Below are positions 60,399 to 64,000 of a DNA stretch of 64,000 nt, piece by piece; position 1 is the stretch's first letter; each line of letters starts with the position of its first letter. A program made the translations under genes and the position numbers. The DNA comes from Chryseobacterium jejuense (GTDB lineage: Bacteria > Bacteroidota > Bacteroidia > Flavobacteriales > Weeksellaceae). The notes beneath the pieces are model-generated. The model searched no databases, was not told where the DNA came from, and saw nothing but the letters and a program-made list of their open reading frames with translations. The stretch spans positions 124,001 to 188,000 of the forward strand of contig NZ_JAGIPR010000008.1 of assembly GCF_017877355.1 (NCBI RefSeq), written 5' to 3'.

Positions 60399-62501
60399 CT
60401 ATTTACTTATTCCCATCTCATACAAAGCAAATGATATCAGATCTGCATTTTCGCCGATTACCTGATCTGTTGATCTTCCGGCACCGTGTCCTGCATTTTT
60501 CTCAATTCTTAACAAAATAGGGTTCTTACAAGCCTGCTTTTCCTGAAGCTCTGCTCCAAACTTGAAAGAGTGAGCCGGAACTACTCTGTCATCATGGTCA
60601 CTGGTGATGATCATTGTAGACGGATAACATGTTTTCGCTTTTACGTTGTGTACCGGAGAATATGATTTCAGATATTCAAACATTTCTTTGTTGTCTTCTG
60701 CGGTTCCGTAATCGTAAGCCCATCCTGCACCAGCTGTAAACTTGTTATATCTTAACATATCCAATACTCCAACCCCCGGGAATGCTACTCTTGCTAAGTC
60801 TGGACGTAAAGTCATTGTTGCTCCTACCAATAAGCCTCCGTTTGACCTTCCGGAAAGTGCCATATATTCTTTTGAAGTATAGCCTTTGCTCTGTAAATAT
60901 TCTCCTGCAGCGATAAAGTCTTCAAAAACGTTTCTTTTCTGCATCTTTGTTCCTGCATCATGCCATTTTTTTCCATATTCACCTCCTCCACGGATGTTTG
61001 GAACGGCATAGATACCACCATTTTCCATCCAGATTGCATTTACTACTGAGAAAGACGGCTGTAAGCTGATATTGAAACCTCCGTAAGAATATAGAATGGT
61101 TGGATTTTTACCATCAAGCTTAGTTCCTTTCTTGTAGTTAATCATCATAGGAACTTTTGTTCCGTCTTTGGATGTATAGAATACCTGTTCAGAGACGTAA
61201 TCATCCGGATTGAATTTCACTTTTGGCTTTTGGTATACTTCAGATTTCCCTGAATCTACATTAAATTTATAAGTAGTTCCCGGTGTAATATAATTGCTGA
61301 AAGAATAATACAGTTCTTTCTCTTTTTCTTTTCCACCAAAACCTGAAATATTTCCTTTGCCCGGAAGGGTAATTTCTCTGATCAGTTTTCCGGTTTTATC
61401 GTATTGTTTTACCTGATCTATAGCATCCACCATATAAGTTGCAAAGAAATATCCGCCTCCAGTAGAGATTCCCAACACATTTTCCGTTTGTGGAATGACA
61501 TCTTTCCATGTTTCCGGAGCCGGGTTGCTGATTGTTGTTTTTACAAGACGCATATTAGGAGCATCTTTATCTGTAGAAATGAAAAGATCATCTCCCTGAG
61601 TATCTACAATATGTGCATTGATATCAAATCCTTTATTAATCTGTACAAAGTCACCTCCTTTTTTCAAGTCTTTGATAAATAGTTCATTCCCGTTGGTTGC
61701 ATTGGCTGCTGAGATGATTAAATATCTCTGATCATCTGAAACACTAGCTCCCAGATATCTTCTTGGTGTTTTTTCTCCACCGAAGATCAACTTATCTTCA
61801 GACTGCTTTGTTCCCAGTTTGTGAAAATATACCTTATGCTTGTCGGTCATTCCGGAAAGCACAGTTCCTTCTTTCGGTTTGTCGTAGCTTGAATAATAGA
61901 AACCTTCGTCTCCCTGCCATGAAATCCCGCTGAACTTTACATCTACTAAGGTTTCATCAATCTGCTTTTTGGTAACAGCATCAATGATGATGATCTTATT
62001 CCAGTCACTTCCGCCTTCAGAAATAGAATATGCGGCAAGTGTTCCTTTTTTGTTGAAAGAAAGATTAGATAATGAAGTAGTTCCTTTTTCTGAAAATTTA
62101 TTAGGATCTAAAAATACTTCTGTAGCCTTAGTCTTATTGTTTGTTCTGTATAAAACAGACTGTGCCTGCAAGCCATCATTTTTAGAATAATATGTATATT
62201 CTCCTTCTTTGAAAGGTGCTGAAATTTTTTCATAATTCCAGATATCCTTCAACTGGTTTTTAATTTTATCCCTGAATGGAATTTTTGAAAGATAATTCTG
62301 GCTGTATGCTACTTCTTCATCTACCCACTTTTTGGTAGCATCAGAATCATTTTCCAGATCTCTGTACGGATCAGAAACTGCAGTTCCAAAATAGGTATCG
62401 GTTTGGACCCCCTTTAATGCTTTTGGATAATTCATTGTTTGAGAATAAAAAGATGCTGAAAACAGAACTCCAGCAGTTAATAACATAGGTTTAAAATTCA
62501 T
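60399..62501 (-). CDS. Secreted prolyl oligopeptidase family serine peptidase (S9)
   Basis: A 700-residue protein from ATG at 62501 (MNFKPMLLTAGVLFSASFYSQ, signal peptide). An N-terminal seven-bladed beta-propeller is followed by the alpha/beta-hydrolase domain with the catalytic serine in ALSGRSNGGLLVGA, the aspartate in ITSDHDDRVVP and the histidine in KNAGHGAGR. It hydrolyses short peptides after proline in the periplasm. Length and layout match the family. An in-frame TTG at 62519 is a less likely start. Confidence 0.93.
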   Translation of the reverse strand: MNFKPMLLTAGVLFSASFYSQTMNYPKALKGVQTDTYFGTAVSDPYRDLENDSDATKKWVDEEVAYSQNYLSKIPFRDKIKNQLKDIWNYEKISAPFKEGEYTYYSKNDGLQAQSVLYRTNNKTKATEVFLDPNKFSEKGTTSLSNLSFNKKGTLAAYSISEGGSDWNKIIIIDAVTKKQIDETLVDVKFSGISWQGDEGFYYSSYDKPKEGTVLSGMTDKHKVYFHKLGTKQSEDKLIFGGEKTPRRYLGASVSDDQRYLIISAANATNGNELFIKDLKKGGDFVQINKGFDINAHIVDTQGDDLFISTDKDAPNMRLVKTTISNPAPETWKDVIPQTENVLGISTGGGYFFATYMVDAIDQVKQYDKTGKLIREITLPGKGNISGFGGKEKEKELYYSFSNYITPGTTYKFNVDSGKSEVYQKPKVKFNPDDYVSEQVFYTSKDGTKVPMMINYKKGTKLDGKNPTILYSYGGFNISLQPSFSVVNAIWMENGGIYAVPNIRGGGEYGKKWHDAGTKMQKRNVFEDFIAAGEYLQSKGYTSKEYMALSGRSNGGLLVGATMTLRPDLARVAFPGVGVLDMLRYNKFTAGAGWAYDYGTAEDNKEMFEYLKSYSPVHNVKAKTCYPSTMIITSDHDDRVVPAHSFKFGAELQEKQACKNPILLRIEKNAGHGAGRSTDQVIGENADLISFALYEMGISK

Positions 62502-62516
62502 ACTGAACGGTTTTCT

Positions 62517-62524
62517 CAAAAATA
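62517..62524 (-). promoter_or_regulatory. -7 promoter element for the prolyl oligopeptidase gene
   Basis: The minus strand reads TATTTTTG, exact TAnnTTTG, 15 bases before the ATG at 62501; this also argues against a start at 62519. Confidence 0.4.
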
Positions 62525-62540
62525 CATAAAGTATGTGAAA

Positions 62541-62567
62541 TAAAAAAAGCCCCGGATTTCGGGACTT
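62541..62567 (-). terminator. Terminator after the 221-aa secreted protein
   Basis: On the minus strand AAG-T-CCCG pairs with CGGG-G-CTT around a short loop and is followed by TTTTTTT. Confidence 0.65.
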
Positions 62568-62605
62568 CTACTTATTCAATAAGCTATTAATCAGTTCTCC
62601 GCCAA

Positions 62606-63271
62606 TTAAAAGCTGTCAAAATAGAACTCGGTAAGATTGGTAACAATCTGATCCGGGCTCCCGTTCCAATAGTATATTTTGCCTCCTTCTTTCAGTTCAT
62701 ACAGGCTAAAGCTCTGGTCTGTGGTTACTGTTTTATCTGCATTTTTAAAATCTTCAACGACCTGAATTAAATATTTTTTTAACTCTTCAGCCTTTACTTT
62801 CTTCGTGTCACCTTCGGGACCATGTGTCAATTTTGAAGGCAGCTGAAAACTTACGGTATAGCTTATTTCTGCAATTTTTTCTCCTTCAAGGTATTCATTA
62901 GGAATAATTTTTACGTCATTAACGGTTACTTTTGCTTTTTTAAAGTTTCCGATCATTGCAATGAAATAGTCTTCCGCTTCTTTTTTACATGCTGAAGCCG
63001 TGGCTTTAGGAAAAGCAGAAAGGAAGTTCTCTACACTGCTGTTGATCATTTCCTGCGAAGATTCTTTGAAATTGATCTGGTAAGCATCCTGTCCTTCTAC
63101 TGTAGGTCTTAAATAATCATTAAGCTTATTTAAAGATGCTTCATCGTTATTCACTAAAGTCCGGAAGAACAGATCAAAGACTTCATTGGGCTTCTTTACT
63201 TCTGTTTGTGCCATAAATTGCTGTCCCATCATTGTCAGTAACAGCAAAAAGATCATTTTGTAATTTTTCAT
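62606..63271 (-). CDS. Hypothetical secreted protein
   Basis: A 221-residue protein with a signal peptide (IFLLLLTMMGQQFMAQ). The mature part is helical and charged in the first half (ASLNKLNDYLRPT, EMINSSVENFLSAFPKA) and beta-rich later (AEISYTVSFQLPS). It looks like a SnoaL/DUF4878-type fold but no motif proves it. It lies between prfA and the prolyl oligopeptidase gene with its own terminator. Confidence 0.72.
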   Translation of the reverse strand: MKNYKMIFLLLLTMMGQQFMAQTEVKKPNEVFDLFFRTLVNNDEASLNKLNDYLRPTVEGQDAYQINFKESSQEMINSSVENFLSAFPKATASACKKEAEDYFIAMIGNFKKAKVTVNDVKIIPNEYLEGEKIAEISYTVSFQLPSKLTHGPEGDTKKVKAEELKKYLIQVVEDFKNADKTVTTDQSFSLYELKEGGKIYYWNGSPDQIVTNLTEFYFDSF

Positions 63272-63307
63272 AGTTAATATTTTGAATTCATTGTTCTGTT
63301 TAAAAGA

Positions 63308-63334
63308 AAAGCCCCTGAAAAAATCAGAGGCTTT
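63308..63334 (-). terminator. Terminator of prfA
   Basis: AAAGCC-c-CTGA (63308-63318) pairs with TCAG-a-GGCTTT (63324-63334), with T-rich sequence on the outer minus-strand side. Confidence 0.7.
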
Positions 63335-63353
63335 ATTTTATTTTTTGAAACTT

Positions 63354-64000
63354 TTAGTAGTTTTCTTCTTCTCCCTTCATTTTTTCTGCATTCTCTGCCA
63401 TAATTACGGCATCAATCATTTCAGAAATATCACCATTCATGTAAGCATCCAGATTATACATCGATTTATTGATTCTGTGATCTGTTACTCTTCCCTGTGG
63501 GTAGTTATATGTTTTGATTTTTGCAGAACGGTCACCTGTAGAAACCATAGATTTACGCTGTGCTGCAATATCTCCCTGTACTTTCTGTAACTCGATATCG
63601 TATAGCTTAGTTCTTAGCATTTCCATTGCCAATTCACGGTTTGCCAGCTGAGAACGGGCCTGTTGACAAACGACTACCATCCCTGAAGGTTTGTGAGTCA
63701 ACTGTACTTTAGTTTCAACCTTGTTTACGTTCTGACCTCCGGCACCTCCTGAACGGGAAGTCTGCATTTCAATATCAGCCGGGTTCAGTTCGAAGTCTAC
63801 TTCTTCAGCTTCCGGTAAAACCGCTATTGTAATGGCAGATGTATGAACTCTTCCCTGAGATTCTGTTTCAGGAACACGTTGTACACGGTGAACTCCGGAT
63901 TCGAATTTCATGATGCCATATACGCCTTCTCCTTCCACCTTCATGATCAATTCCTTGTATCCTTTTGCAGCTTCATTGGAATCGGTTACTTCATGTCTCC
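63354..64000 (-). CDS. prfA: Peptide chain release factor 1, C-terminal part (partial)
   Basis: The frame runs to the window edge without a stop; about 215 codons of the 3' part are present. It shows [24 protein letters not shown], the catalytic GGQ in [16 protein letters not shown], and [10 protein letters not shown]-like [14 protein letters not shown] near the end. RF1 terminates translation at UAA/UAG. The codon-recognition and N-terminal domains lie outside the window. It is distinct from PrfH at 49.9 kb. Confidence 0.95.
   Translation of the reverse strand, partial: RHEVTDSNEAAKGYKELIMKVEGEGVYGIMKFESGVHRVQRVPETESQGRVHTSAITIAVLPEAEEVDFELNPADIEMQTSRSGGAGGQNVNKVETKVQLTHKPSGMVVVCQQARSQLANRELAMEMLRTKLYDIELQKVQGDIAAQRKSMVSTGDRSAKIKTYNYPQGRVTDHRINKSMYNLDAYMNGDISEMIDAVIMAENAEKMKGEEENY

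Noticed and set aside
1-64000. tRNA, rRNA, CRISPR, insertion sequence or prophage
   Set aside because: No cloverleaf with a TTCGA-type T-loop, no rRNA segments, no spaced repeats, no transposase, integrase or phage gene was seen; short repeats found are listed separately.

Overview
The window is chromosomal DNA of a low-GC member of the Bacteroidota, most likely a Chryseobacterium or close Weeksellaceae relative. The evidence is a fused CcoN-CcoO oxidase subunit, a GLPGLI-family protein, a grasp-with-spasm peptide cluster, a Bacteroidota-type bacteriocin-like leader peptide, a secreted protease with a type IX secretion sorting domain, many SPII lipoproteins, and promoters of the TAnnTTTG type. 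I see no rRNA, tRNA, CRISPR array, insertion sequence or prophage. Genus assignment is inference; no database search was possible.

Layout. 1-9.8 kb: a cbb3 oxidase island with a divergent partial gene (probably a Crp/Fnr regulator), ccoI, ccoS, ccoNO, ccoQ, ccoP, a strong hairpin, then ccoG, fixH, a SafE-family protein and a lipoprotein. A perfect TGAT-N4-ATCA box lies in the divergent promoter region. 9.9-13.7 kb: a minus-strand RiPP operon (59-aa precursor, hairpin, ATP-grasp maturase, 65-aa small protein, SPASM protein, lipoprotein, GLPGLI protein). 13.9-21 kb: serS, then surface-glycan genes (flippase, GT4 glycosyltransferase, FkbM methyltransferase, polytopic membrane protein). 21-26.5 kb: a two-gene Fe-S oxidoreductase, mlaD and a PpiD-like foldase. 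26.7-31.3 kb: lon, AI-2E transporter, an orphan cysteine-rich bacteriocin-like peptide and DoxX.

31-45 kb: acyl-CoA dehydrogenase, DUF4349 and TraB/GumN proteins, an ECF sigma factor with an overlapping membrane partner, pgi, a methyltransferase, folD, queE, a polyprenyl-phosphate sugar transferase, and mlaE-mlaF with an overlapping outer-membrane protein. 44-49 kb: M48 lipoprotein protease, DUF4251 lipoprotein, meaB, two tandem cytochrome c lipoproteins, and a divergent Lrp regulator/EamA exporter pair. 49.4-53.9 kb: an RNA-repair operon (basic unknown protein, RtcB ligase, nucleotidyltransferase-like protein, release factor PrfH, TPR protein), preceded by a consensus promoter, a 25-codon leader ORF and an intrinsic terminator. 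54-64 kb: M28 peptidase, methylmalonyl-CoA mutase, T9SS reprolysin-like protease, prolyl oligopeptidase, a secreted unknown and the 3' part of prfA.

The two systems most worth attention are the RiPP operon, whose SPASM protein lacks radical-SAM cysteines and which is tightly joined to a lipoprotein and a GLPGLI protein, and the RNA-repair operon, which joins RtcB and PrfH to a nucleotidyltransferase-like protein and a basic protein of unknown function behind a possible attenuator.
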